A stretch of 64,000 bases of DNA, from contig JAODME010000033.1 of the NCBI GenBank assembly GCA_025465095.1, positions 1-64,000 of the forward strand, given 5' to 3'. This DNA is from Microbacteriaceae bacterium (lineage in GTDB: Bacteria; Actinomycetota; Actinomycetes; Actinomycetales; Microbacteriaceae). The notes below the pieces were generated by a model that did no database searches, was not told where the DNA came from, and saw only the letters and a list, made by a program, of their open reading frames with translations. Below are positions 56,258-64,000 of the stretch, piece after piece. The translations under genes and the position numbers were made by a program. Within the stretch, counting starts at the first letter, position 1. Each line of letters begins with the position of its first letter.

Positions 56258-56875
56258 CTACAGGAGCCGGGCGACGCGCTCCATGATGGCGCGCGCGATC
56301 TCCCCGACCGGCAGCGCCCCATCGATCACGAGGAACCGAGAGGGTTCGGATGCGGCGAGCTCGAGGTAGGCGTCACGCACGCGTGAGTGGAAGTCGACCT
56401 TCTCCGCCTCCAACCGGTCGAAGACTTTGTCGTCGGCGTCGAGCCTCGCGCGGCCGGACGCGACGTCGAGGTCCAGTAGCACCGTGAGATCGGGGAGCAG
56501 TCCGTCTGTCGCCCATAGCGACAGTTCGCGTACCTCCGCGCCACCGAGGACGCGTCCGGCGCCCTGGTAGGCAACCGAGGAATCGAGGTAGCGGTCCTGA
56601 ATCACGATCTCACCGCGATCGATCGCCGGACGGACCCGCGTCGCGATGTTCTGGGCGCGGTCCGCCGCGTAAAGAAGGGCCTCCGCGCGCGGAGTGATGT
56701 ACCCGCGACGGTGCAGGATGATCTCGCGAAGCTCGACCCCGAGCTCCGTGCCGCCCGGCTCCCGGGAATGGACCACGGTCCTGCCCTCGCCGACGAGCCA
56801 CTCGGCGAGCAGAGCCGACTGTGTCGACTTGCCCGATCCGTCACCGCCCTCGAGCGTTATGAACAGCCCGGCCAC
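56258..56875 (-). CDS. tmk: thymidylate kinase
   Basis: A 205-residue dTMP kinase. P-loop LEGGDGSGKSTQS, the DR(Y/H) motif in IQDRYLDSSVAYQGAGR, dTMP-binding HSREPGGTELG, and LID-region arginines in ASGRARLD. The start is 2 bp after the topA stop; a 67-bp gap leads to holB. Confidence 0.95.
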   Translation of the reverse strand: MAGLFITLEGGDGSGKSTQSALLAEWLVGEGRTVVHSREPGGTELGVELREIILHRRGYITPRAEALLYAADRAQNIATRVRPAIDRGEIVIQDRYLDSSVAYQGAGRVLGGAEVRELSLWATDGLLPDLTVLLDLDVASGRARLDADDKVFDRLEAEKVDFHSRVRDAYLELAASEPSRFLVIDGALPVGEIARAIMERVARLL

Positions 56876-56877
56876 GA

Positions 56878-59724
56878 CTATTCGGCAGCCGGCTTCTTCG
56901 GCGCCGCCTTGCGGGCGGGCGCCACCGACTTCACGGCCTTCGACGCGGCCGGCTTCTTCGCCACCGGCTTCTTCGCGGGCGCCTTCCGCGCCGTCGCCTT
57001 CTTGGGCGCCGGCCCCTTCGCCCGCTTGTCGGCCAACAGCTGCACGGCACGATCGAAGTCGATCTCCTCGACGGTCTCACCGCGTGGAATGGTCGCGTTC
57101 GTGACTCCGTCGGTCACGTAGGCGCCGAAACGACCGTCCTTGATCCGGATCGGTTTGCCGCTCTCGGGGTCGGCCTCGAATTCCTTGAGCGCGCTCGACG
57201 CCTTGCGGGCACCGTACTTCGGCTGCGCGTACAGCTCAAGGGCGCCGGTCAGCTCGATCTCGAATATCTGGTCCTCATCGGTGAGCGATCGCGTGTCGGC
57301 GCCCTTCTTCAGGTAGGGCCCGAACTTGCCGTTTTGAGCGAGGATGTCCTCTCCGGTCTCCGGGTCCTGCCCGACAACGCGCGGGAGAGCGAGCAGCCGC
57401 AACGCGGTCTGGAGGTCGACCGTAGCGAGATCCATCGACTTGAAGATGGATGCGGTGCGCGCCTTGACGACAGCCGGCTTCTTCGCGGCCGGCTTCTTCT
57501 TCACCACGACCGCGGTGACCTCACCGGTCGCCGCGTCGACGGAATCCGGCGATTCGGCTTCGGAGGTCGCCGCTTCGGGCTCGAGTTCCGTGACGTAGGG
57601 GCCGAATCGACCGTCCTTCGCAACCACCTGCTTTCCGTTCTCCGGGTTGATCCCGATGATCCGGTCCACGACGACCGGCGCGTCGACGAGCTCCTGGGCC
57701 TTCGCCGCGGTCAGTTCGTCCGGCGCGAGGTCGAGTGGTAGATTCACCCGTCTCGGCGTTGCTGGGGTCTCCCCCGTCGTGTTCGCGGCGTCATCCGGCG
57801 CCACCTCGAGGTAGGGGCCGTACTTGCCGATTCGCAGCGTGATCCGGTCGGTCAGCACGATCGAGTTGATCGTCTTCGCGTCGATGTCGCCGAGGTTGTC
57901 GATCACATTGCGGAGCCCGCGATGCTTGTCGCTGCCGAAGTAGAAGCTCGTGAGCCACGCGACTCGATCCTCCACTCCTCCTGCAATGCGGTCGAGATCG
58001 TCTTCCATACCCGCTGTGAAGTCGTACTGTACGAGGTCGCCGAAGAACTCCTCGAGCAGGCGTACGACGGAGAATGCGACCCAGTTCGGCACGAGCGACT
58101 GACCACGCGGGGTGACGTAGCCGCGGTCGATGATCGTGGAGATGATCGACGCATAGGTCGACGGACGCCCGATTCCCAGCTCCTCAAGGGTCTTGACCAG
58201 GCTCGCCTCGGTGTAACGGGGAGGAGCGCTGGTCTCGTGGCCCTTCGCCTCCACCGCTGCGATCGTGAGCACTTGGCCGACGGTCAGCGGGGGCAGCTTC
58301 GCCTCGGCCGGCTCCGCGGATTCGTTGCGTTCCTCGTCGCGGGACTCCTCGTACGCCTGCAGGAACCCCCGGAAGGTGATGACGGTGCCACTCGCCGTGA
58401 ATTCAGCGATCGTAGGACCGTTGCCGGGAAAGCCGTCGAGCGGCTCGGTGACGGTCGCTGAGATGACGACGGATGCGGTGGACCCCTTGGCATCCGCCAT
58501 TTGGGACGCGACGGTGCGCTTCCAGATCAGGTCGTACAGTTTCCAGTCGTTGCCACGCAGCGTTCCCTCGAGCTGGCTAGGGGTGCGGAATGTATCGCCT
58601 GCCGGACGGATTGCTTCGTGCGCCTCTTGCGCGTTCTTGTTCTTGCCGCTGTACAGCCTCGGCTTGTCCGGGACGGTGTCCGGACCGTAGAGGGAGGACG
58701 CCTGCGCACGTGCCGCGGTGATTGCCTGCTGCGACAGGTTGGGCGAATCGGTACGCATGTACGTGATGTGGCCATTCTCATACAGTCCCTGAGCGACGCT
58801 CATCGTCTGTCGAGCGGAGAAACGCAACTTACGGGCGGCCTCCTGCTGGAGGGTCGACGTCGTGAACGGTGCAGCGGGGCGGCGCGTGTACGGCTTCGAG
58901 TCCACGGATGCCACCGACACCGTGACGTCCGGATTCCGAAGCGCCGACGCGAGAGATTCGGCGGCTGCCTCCTCGAGCACGGTGGTGTCGGACTTGAGCT
59001 GTCCGCGGTCGTCGAAATCTTTACCCTGCGCGATGCGGGCACCGTTGATGCGGGCTAGTCGCGACTCGAAACTCGTGCCGGTGGAAGGCGCGAGGCGCGC
59101 GGCCAAATCCCAGTAGCTTGCTGCCGTGAAGGCGAGCCGCTCGCGTTCGCGATCAACGACGAGTCGCGTGGCAGCGGATTGCACGCGCCCGGCGGAGAGT
59201 CCGGGCCCGACCTTTCGCCACAGCACGGGCGAGACCTCGAACCCGTAGAGGCGGTCGAGGATTCGGCGGGTTTCCTGGGCGTCGACGAGAGCAGTGTCGA
59301 TGTCACGCGTGTTCTCCCGGGCTCGCTCGATCGCCTCCTTCGTGATCTCGTGGAACACCATACGCTTGACGGGCACCTTGGGCTTGAGCTCCTGCAGCAG
59401 GTGCCACGCGATGGCCTCGCCCTCGCGGTCCTCATCAGTCGCGAGGTAGAGCTCATCGGCGTTCTTCAGGGCACGGCGAAGTTCCGCGACGGTTTTCTTC
59501 TTCTGATCGGATACCACGTAGTACGGCTCGAAGCCGTTCTCTACGTCGACCGAGAACTTGCCGAGCGAACCCTTTTTGAGCTCCGGCGGGAGGTTTTTCG
59601 GCTCAATCAGGTCACGGATGTGGCCGACTGAGGCCTGCACCTCATAGCCGTCCCCGAGGTACTGGGCAATCGTCTTCGCCTTCGCGGGCGACTCGACGAT
59701 TACCAGCTTTTTCGTGCCTGGCAC
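56878..59724 (-). CDS. topA: DNA topoisomerase I
   Basis: A 948-residue type IA topoisomerase. Toprim domain VIVESPAKAKTI (E11) with ATDEDREGEAIAWHL; catalytic Tyr322 in GHITYMRTDSPNLS; GIGRPSTYASII downstream. Instead of zinc fingers, the C-terminus carries several repeats of the type DGRFGPYV(T) (near DGRFGPYV, NGKFGPYL and DGRFGAYV). It ends in a lysine/alanine/proline tail (about the last 55 residues), both typical of actinobacteria. GTG start. Confidence 0.97.
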   Translation of the reverse strand: MPGTKKLVIVESPAKAKTIAQYLGDGYEVQASVGHIRDLIEPKNLPPELKKGSLGKFSVDVENGFEPYYVVSDQKKKTVAELRRALKNADELYLATDEDREGEAIAWHLLQELKPKVPVKRMVFHEITKEAIERARENTRDIDTALVDAQETRRILDRLYGFEVSPVLWRKVGPGLSAGRVQSAATRLVVDRERERLAFTAASYWDLAARLAPSTGTSFESRLARINGARIAQGKDFDDRGQLKSDTTVLEEAAAESLASALRNPDVTVSVASVDSKPYTRRPAAPFTTSTLQQEAARKLRFSARQTMSVAQGLYENGHITYMRTDSPNLSQQAITAARAQASSLYGPDTVPDKPRLYSGKNKNAQEAHEAIRPAGDTFRTPSQLEGTLRGNDWKLYDLIWKRTVASQMADAKGSTASVVISATVTEPLDGFPGNGPTIAEFTASGTVITFRGFLQAYEESRDEERNESAEPAEAKLPPLTVGQVLTIAAVEAKGHETSAPPRYTEASLVKTLEELGIGRPSTYASIISTIIDRGYVTPRGQSLVPNWVAFSVVRLLEEFFGDLVQYDFTAGMEDDLDRIAGGVEDRVAWLTSFYFGSDKHRGLRNVIDNLGDIDAKTINSIVLTDRITLRIGKYGPYLEVAPDDAANTTGETPATPRRVNLPLDLAPDELTAAKAQELVDAPVVVDRIIGINPENGKQVVAKDGRFGPYVTELEPEAATSEAESPDSVDAATGEVTAVVVKKKPAAKKPAVVKARTASIFKSMDLATVDLQTALRLLALPRVVGQDPETGEDILAQNGKFGPYLKKGADTRSLTDEDQIFEIELTGALELYAQPKYGARKASSALKEFEADPESGKPIRIKDGRFGAYVTDGVTNATIPRGETVEEIDFDRAVQLLADKRAKGPAPKKATARKAPAKKPVAKKPAASKAVKSVAPARKAAPKKPAAE

Positions 59725-59878
59725 GTGACTCCTTGCTTGAACTGCCGATGATGATGACGAAATGGGAGGGATTGATCCTCACGCTACGGTGAGCGACATG
59801 GAACGGACTGCGCACCACAACGGGTGCCGGTTGAACGGTCCGACACGCACACCATACACACACAAACAGTCAGCGCCC

Positions 59879-60259
59879 CTAATCCGTTCCCGAATCGGGT
59901 GGCCCCGCCGTGGCTGCGGACGGAATCAAGAAACCGGCCGCCGGAACGCTGACCCGCACCGTCACGACCAGGCCGTCCACCTGACATTCGGTCACGGTTG
60001 CCTCGTTCGCGGCGGCCACCGATTCGGCTACCGGGCAGGGAAAACCACCGCGGATGCCGACCGCGGTGTCCGCGGCGGCCAGGGCGGCGGAATCCGCAGC
60101 GCCGGATGCACGCTGCTTCGCGTCCAGCACTATGACAAGGGGCAGCAGCATCGAGAGCACCGCGAGGATCACGGCGACGAGCGCGAGCGCGAGTATCGAC
60201 CCCGCACCCCGATCCGCGACGATTCCATCGACCTCCGCGGTCGGGTCGCTGCCGGTCAT
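59879..60259 (-). CDS. TadE-like pilus protein (helicase/secretion-neighborhood type)
   Basis: About 126 residues. A cytoplasmic start ADRGAGSILALALVAVI leads into one membrane helix, then DAKQRASGAADSAALAAAD, the block shared with the Rv3654c-like family, and an outer domain. The Glu expected at +5 of a type IVb prepilin cleavage site is absent. ATG 60259 overlaps the upstream TadE stop by 4 bp. Last gene of the tad cluster. Confidence 0.82.
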   Translation of the reverse strand: MTGSDPTAEVDGIVADRGAGSILALALVAVILAVLSMLLPLVIVLDAKQRASGAADSAALAAADTAVGIRGGFPCPVAESVAAANEATVTECQVDGLVVTVRVSVPAAGFLIPSAATAGPPDSGTD

Positions 60260-60615
60260 CGGCCGTCTCCAAGCGCGCAACTGCTCGCCCTGAGCGACAC
60301 GGCGCCGAACAGTCCTGGGGCTCCGGTCCCGTGAAGTCGAACGCAGACCAGATCCCCTCGCGAGTGCATTTCGAACGTGACGCCGCTCAGCAGTTCGGAT
60401 GCTCGCCGCGTTGCGGCACCGGCGCCCTCTCCTCGCGCGACGATCCGTGCTGCGTCGGCGGCGGCGTCCTGCAGCTGCAGTTGGCGACCAGACAACTGCA
60501 CCGCCGAGAGGCAGAGCGCCAGCAGAAGGATGACAACTGGCATGGCCATCGCGAACTCTGCCGTCACACTGCCGCGTTCCGGTCGGGAACGGTCACCCTG
60601 AGAAGGCGAGCGCAC
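60256..60615 (-). CDS. TadE family pseudopilin-like protein
   Basis: A 119-residue protein with RGSVTAEFAMAMPVVILLLAL, a type IVb prepilin-like site (Gly before the cut, Glu at +5) and one membrane helix, then QLQDAAADAARIVARGE, the standard TadE continuation. GTG start. It overlaps the DUF4244 gene stop by about 23 bp. Confidence 0.85.
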   Translation of the reverse strand: MRSPSQGDRSRPERGSVTAEFAMAMPVVILLLALCLSAVQLSGRQLQLQDAAADAARIVARGEGAGAATRRASELLSGVTFEMHSRGDLVCVRLHGTGAPGLFGAVSLRASSCALGDGR

Positions 60616-60781
60616 GTTGGACCAGATCGGTCAGGATGCCCCGCACCTCGTCGCTGCGCATGATCACGACCAGCAGTCCCGCAAATCCAACGGCGGCCAT
60701 GGTTGCGATCGCGTATTCGGCGGTCGCCGCGCCCTCCTCTCGTTTCATCAGCGTCAGCGCCGATCGCGTTCGATTCCGCAT
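60593..60781 (-). CDS. DUF4244 Flp-pilin-like protein
   Basis: A 62-residue protein with EEGAATAEYAIATMAAVGFAG, a prepilin-type site with Glu at +5 followed by a membrane helix. It is the likely major pilin of the cluster, by analogy to Rv3656c. ATG 60781 has GGAGGAG seven bases upstream; longer open sequence upstream is not used. Confidence 0.88.
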   Translation of the reverse strand: MRNRTRSALTLMKREEGAATAEYAIATMAAVGFAGLLVVIMRSDEVRGILTDLVQRALAFSG

Positions 60782-60870
60782 TGTGTTTCTCCTCCGTCGG
60801 TCGGCTCCCCGCAAGTGTCGCCGGCACCGACCGTCCACGGGGGCCGGAGCCCGTAATGGTGCGGAAACCT

Positions 60871-61803
60871 TCAGAAGGTGTCGACTGTGGACGAGATGAC
60901 AGAAATGAGCAGTGGCGCGACGCCGAGCAGCATGAATGCGGGAAGCACGCACACTCCGAGCGGCAGCATGAGGGTCACCGCGAGGATGGCCGCGCGCCGG
61001 TCGCCGTCACTTCGCGCGACGCGGCGCTGCTCGTCCGCCTCGCTCCTCAACAGCGCGGCCGCGGGAACACCCGCCCGCTGCGAAAGCTCGAGCACCTCGG
61101 CGAGCGCCGTGTCGTCGGTGTCGCCGCCGAGCGCACAGGACGCCTTCGCCTCGTCGACCGCGGCGACGGCACGCGGAATCGACGCGCCGCCGGAAAGCGC
61201 GATCGCCATCAGATCGAGCGTTAGCCCGGGAGTGAGCGTCTTCGGCCGAGCGCGTGCGACGAGTCCCCTGCTCCACAGGCGGGCGGTCGCCATGAGCGCG
61301 AGTCCGAGCAGGAGACAGAGCAGTCCCGGCCCTGTGGCGAACAATGTCCCGATCGTGTCGAAGCCGAGGGCGAGACCCAGCAGCACGCCGAGGACGGGCA
61401 GCACCATCACGAGGCGCGCGGTCGAAACCGATCCGGCGAGCGCTACCTCCAGATCGCGCTCCAGCTGAGCCAGCGAGCGCAGCGATGCAGCGAATTCACG
61501 AAGCGTCGACGAAAGAGGGGCGCCGGCCTCGGTCGCGATCCTCCACGCGGCCGCGAGCCCGCGCCACGCGGGTGCGTCGGCCGCCGCGATGGTCGACAGC
61601 CCCTCCATGATGCTGTCCGATACCGGTTCGCCTGCCCTGGCTCGCTTCCCCACGAGGGCAAGCATCTTTGTCACCGAACCGGTCGACTGCTCCGCGAGAT
61701 ATAGCCAGCTCGACGCCGGAGTCACGCCGGCCGCAAGCAGCACCGCCAATTTCTGTACGATCGACGCCACGGGATCGAGCACCGGCGGCCGCTGCTCAAC
61801 CAT
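60871..61803 (-). CDS. type II secretion F-family membrane protein (TadB/TadC-like)
   Basis: A 310-residue pilus assembly platform protein. A GspF-like domain at about 75-155 (TEAGAPLSSTLREFA, LERDLEVALAG) is followed by membrane helices (about 130-185 and 275-305). A second F-like helix bundle lies between them (LSGGASIPRAVAAVDEA). It may combine the roles of TadB and TadC, as only one such gene is present. Overlaps tadA by 8 bp. Confidence 0.85.
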   Translation of the reverse strand: MVEQRPPVLDPVASIVQKLAVLLAAGVTPASSWLYLAEQSTGSVTKMLALVGKRARAGEPVSDSIMEGLSTIAAADAPAWRGLAAAWRIATEAGAPLSSTLREFAASLRSLAQLERDLEVALAGSVSTARLVMVLPVLGVLLGLALGFDTIGTLFATGPGLLCLLLGLALMATARLWSRGLVARARPKTLTPGLTLDLMAIALSGGASIPRAVAAVDEAKASCALGGDTDDTALAEVLELSQRAGVPAAALLRSEADEQRRVARSDGDRRAAILAVTLMLPLGVCVLPAFMLLGVAPLLISVISSTVDTF

Positions 61804-62971
61804 CCGTGCTCCCTTCGACCATGCGCAGACGGTCGCCGGCGTCGAGTGCGAATCGGCCCATCTGGACCAGCCGGCGGGATTGCCTGTTCCGTTCGATGTG
61901 CAGGACGGTGTGGATTGCGCTGACCGTCTGGCGTGCGACCGCGGTCGGTGACATTCCTGCGAGCGCGCCGAGCGCCTCGAGACGGGCAGGAACGTCGGCG
62001 AGGGAATTGGCGTGCAGGGTGCCTGCCCCTCCGTCGTGGCCGGTGTTGAGGGCTGCGAGCAGTTCCCGCACCTCGCCGCCGCGACATTCGCCGAGCACGA
62101 GCCGGTCCGGGCGCATCCGCAGCGCCTCGCGCACCAATCGTTCGAGGCCGATTGCGCCTGCACCCTCGAGGTTCGCCTGCCTCGCCTCAAGCGAGACGAA
62201 ATGTGGGTGGTCGACGCGCAGCTCCGCAACGTCTTCGATCGCCACGATCCGATCGGATGGTTCGGCCAGCGCGAGGAGCGCGGACAGGGCCGTGGTCTTG
62301 CCGCTCCCGCCGGCTCCTGTGAGCAGGATGTTGCGTCGACGAGCGACCAGTTCGCGCACCGGTTGCGCGGGTACAAGCTCGAAGAATCCCTGGCGCTCGA
62401 GTTGATCGACCGTGATGCGCGCCACTCGCGGAAGGCGTATAGAAAGGAGCGTGCCGATCGGTGATACCGGTGGTAGCACCGCGTGGACGCGGATGCCGTC
62501 GTGCAGTCTCACATCGACGCACGGCGTCGCTTCGTCGATGTGACGCCCCCCGCAGGCGATCAATCGGATCGCGAGCGCACGGAGCTCAGCCTCGTCCAGT
62601 CCCGGCTCCGGCGCGAGGGCGAGCCCGCTGCCTCGATCGACCCATAATCGTCCGGCCCCGTTGAGGAAGACATCCGTGACTCTCGGATCGACGACGTAGC
62701 TGCTCAGAACGCCGAACTCGCTCAAGTCCGCCCCACCACTGCCAACCCGCGCGTCCCCGAGCGCCTCGTCCGCGCTCATCATGGAGCTGGTGCGAGTGCC
62801 GTCGTCGGGATTCTTCCTTGGGCGCGCGTCCTCGTACGGCCGCCGATCCGAACGGCGAAGCGCCTGCGCGGCAACCGCCGGCTCCTCGCCGACGCTCGGC
62901 ACCGCGGCTCGGCCGGTGCGCCTCGCAACGAATCGGCCTGCCGGGGGGTGAGACAGCAGCTCGTCCGTCAC
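61796..62971 (-). CDS. tadA: TadA/CpaF-type secretion ATPase
   Basis: A 391-residue hexameric ATPase driving pilus assembly. Walker A LLTGAGGSGKTTALSAL, an Asp box in IVAIEDVAEL, Walker B LVLGECRGGEVREL and the His box GHDGGAGTLHANS are all visible. The N-terminal 65 residues are basic and disordered-looking. Later starts inside the frame are possible. First gene of the tad operon; no TadZ/Ssd partner precedes it here. Confidence 0.9.
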   Translation of the reverse strand: MTDELLSHPPAGRFVARRTGRAAVPSVGEEPAVAAQALRRSDRRPYEDARPRKNPDDGTRTSSMMSADEALGDARVGSGGADLSEFGVLSSYVVDPRVTDVFLNGAGRLWVDRGSGLALAPEPGLDEAELRALAIRLIACGGRHIDEATPCVDVRLHDGIRVHAVLPPVSPIGTLLSIRLPRVARITVDQLERQGFFELVPAQPVRELVARRRNILLTGAGGSGKTTALSALLALAEPSDRIVAIEDVAELRVDHPHFVSLEARQANLEGAGAIGLERLVREALRMRPDRLVLGECRGGEVRELLAALNTGHDGGAGTLHANSLADVPARLEALGALAGMSPTAVARQTVSAIHTVLHIERNRQSRRLVQMGRFALDAGDRLRMVEGSTDG

Positions 62972-63151
62972 TCGCTGCCCGCCGCTTGCGCTTGCGTCAT
63001 CCCGCCAGTGTGTTCCCAGCGGGTGGGGACGTGTCTAGGAGAGCGGTCACCCGGCGGAAAGCGGACGGGCGGGCGCTTGTGCAGGAGCGGTCATCGCCCG
63101 GATGTGACGTGACGTGCACATGCAGCGGAAGCCGACGGGTTAACGAAGAGG

Positions 63152-63183
63152 GGCGGCACCGGTTGGGGGGAACAGGTGCCGCC
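63152..63183. repeat. 9-bp stem-loop with G-rich loop
   Basis: GGCGGCACC (63152-63160) and GGTGCCGCC (63175-63183) pair around a 14-nt loop containing six consecutive G. No T-run follows. A role as terminator or leader structure is uncertain. Confidence 0.5.
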
Positions 63184-63221
63184 ACAGCGACGCGCGATTG
63201 GGGGGAATCGTTAGACGTCGC

Positions 63222-63244
63222 TCGTCAAAATTGAATTCTGACGA
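63222..63244. promoter_or_regulatory. inverted repeat upstream of acs
   Basis: TCGTCA (63222-63227) and TGACGA (63239-63244) flank an AT-rich 11-bp spacer. It lies in the divergent region 280 bp before acs. It could be an operator for either gene; no regulator can be named. Confidence 0.4.
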
Positions 63245-63522
63245 AGACAAGTTTAGCCCGGAAGCACCCGCGCGCAAGGGGGCAAGGCCTCGAATTTGGA
63301 TCTGTCGGAAGCGTCGATCTCCACCGCGCGAAGAAGTCGATATCGAGGGTAGAGGTGCGCCACACCGCGCCGCAAATGCCCGGCGCGAAATGCCGCGGCG
63401 TCCGACGGAACACCTCCCCCGGCGACACTCCTCGCTGGGGCGACCCCGTCCCACAACTAGTATTGTGCGATTGCACGCCGGAGCGCCGCGCACGGTGCCC
63501 AGAGGTCGAAGAGGATCCACGA

Positions 63523-64000
63523 ATGCCCATCAACTCGATTGACAGCCTGCTCCAGGAAGAGCGGCGCTTTCCGCCGACGGAGGAGTTCGCCGGCAATGCC
63601 GTCGCCACCCGGTCGCTCTACGAGGAGGCAGCGGATGACCGCCTCGCGTTCTGGGCGAAGCAGGCGAGATCGCTCCACTGGCACCAGGACTTCACCGAGA
63701 CGCTGGACTGGTCGAACCCGCCGTTCGCGCGATGGTTCGCCGACGGCAAGCTCAATGTCGCCTACAACTGCCTCGACCGGCACGTCGAGGCGGGCAACGG
63801 AGATCGCGTAGCGATCCATTGGGAGGGAGAGCCCGGCGACAGCCGCTCACTCACCTATTCCGACCTCACCGCCGAGGTGAAGCGGGCAGCCAACGCGATG
63901 ATCACCCTCGGAATCACCGCCGGCGATCGGGTCGCCATCTATCTTCCGATGATTCCCGAGGCGATCGTGGCGATGCTCGCCGTTGCCCGCATCGGGGCCA
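63523..64000 (+). CDS. acsA: acetyl-CoA synthetase, 3' truncated by the window
   Basis: The first 159 codons of an AMP-forming acyl-CoA ligase. The N-terminus matches Acs: FPPTEEFAGNAVATRSLYEEA, FWAKQARSLHWHQDF, PPFARWFADGKLNVAYNCLDRHV, then SLTYSDLTAEVKRAANAM and RVAIYLPMIPEA. ATG 63523 has GAGG nine bases upstream. The frame is open to the right edge. Confidence 0.93.
   Translation, partial: MPINSIDSLLQEERRFPPTEEFAGNAVATRSLYEEAADDRLAFWAKQARSLHWHQDFTETLDWSNPPFARWFADGKLNVAYNCLDRHVEAGNGDRVAIHWEGEPGDSRSLTYSDLTAEVKRAANAMITLGITAGDRVAIYLPMIPEAIVAMLAVARIGA

Larger units (their letters stand above)
62972..63522. other. 551-bp divergent intergenic region between tadA and acs
   Basis: No supported gene. 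It holds a 9-bp hairpin (63152-63183), a TTGGGGGGAA direct repeat (63163-63172 and 63198-63207), the second copy flanked by GATT/AATC, and a 23-bp inverted repeat listed separately. The stretch 63225-63260 is clearly AT-richer and is the likeliest promoter zone. Confidence 0.6.

Noticed and set aside
63198-63542. 114-residue open frame before acs
   Set aside because: Arg/Pro-rich shadow-like composition that overlaps the acs start and the inverted repeat.

Overview
The window is chromosomal DNA of a high-GC actinobacterium, most likely a member of the Microbacteriaceae or a close micrococcalean relative. The main reasons are the GC-rich third codon positions, frequent GTG starts, many 4-bp ATGA/GTGA gene overlaps, an acyl-CoA carboxylase epsilon subunit, a DUF4244/TadE pilus cluster and the flavoprotein LpdA lacking redox cysteines. 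I see no phage, transposase or CRISPR array. Most genes are conserved core or catabolic genes, and several blocks keep an order I recall from Mycobacterium tuberculosis (accD5-accE5-maf-accA3; lpdA-deoD-pmmB-add-deoA-cdd-sdhCDAB; topA, tad genes, acs).

Layout. 1-9.0 kb: acyl-CoA carboxylase beta, epsilon and alpha genes with maf. They are split by a minus-strand block holding a degenerate membrane sensor, a histidine kinase, a NarL-type regulator and a TRAM-domain RNA methyltransferase. 9.0-10.3 kb: repeats and a broken AbiEi/DUF559-like gene. 10.3-28.8 kb: a nucleoside region with lpdA, purine nucleoside phosphorylase, a phosphohexomutase, a minus-strand operon (an unusual S-adenosylhomocysteine-hydrolase-like protein, an IclR regulator, adenosine deaminase, PTS EIIA and EIIB), a divergent nucleoside hydrolase, thymidine phosphorylase, cytidine deaminase and a BMP-type nucleoside ABC importer with two tandem binding lipoproteins, then manC. 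28.9-32.5 kb: sdhCDAB. 32.7-37.4 kb: ptsI, a YihY-family membrane protein, exonuclease III and trpS. 37.7-41.4 kb: an FMN riboswitch and ribD-ribE-ribBA-ribH. 41.5-45.8 kb: an MHS-family transporter, a very small HTH protein, an ABC exporter and an rRNA methyltransferase. 45.8-51.1 kb: succinate-semialdehyde dehydrogenase, an MMPL transporter, nicotinamidase and a Gfo/Idh/MocA oxidoreductase. 51.3-55.0 kb: a small membrane protein, an SGNH-like protein without the catalytic serine, tRNA-Thr(CGT), a TetR regulator with a perfect operator-like palindrome and a secreted lipoprotein peptidase. 55.0-63.0 kb: holB, tmk, topA and a Tad pilus cluster. The right edge holds the start of acetyl-CoA synthetase.

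How it fits together. The 11.8-27.5 kb region reads as one nucleoside economy: ABC uptake, deamination (cdd, add), phosphorolysis or hydrolysis (punA, deoA, nucleoside hydrolase) and sugar-phosphate mutation. Its least understood part is the operon at 14.5-18.2 kb. There an SAH-hydrolase homologue with changed active-site residues travels with adenosine deaminase, an IclR regulator and ascorbate-type PTS EIIA and EIIB, but no EIIC.

Structure outside genes includes a dispersed palindromic element (four copies with 17-bp arms and a 9-nt loop, each downstream of a gene 3' end), a 41-bp tandem repeat related to it, and three clear operator-like palindromes (before sdhC, before the Gfo/Idh gene and before the TetR gene). 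All functional calls come from reading the sequence and remembered family motifs; no database search was run.
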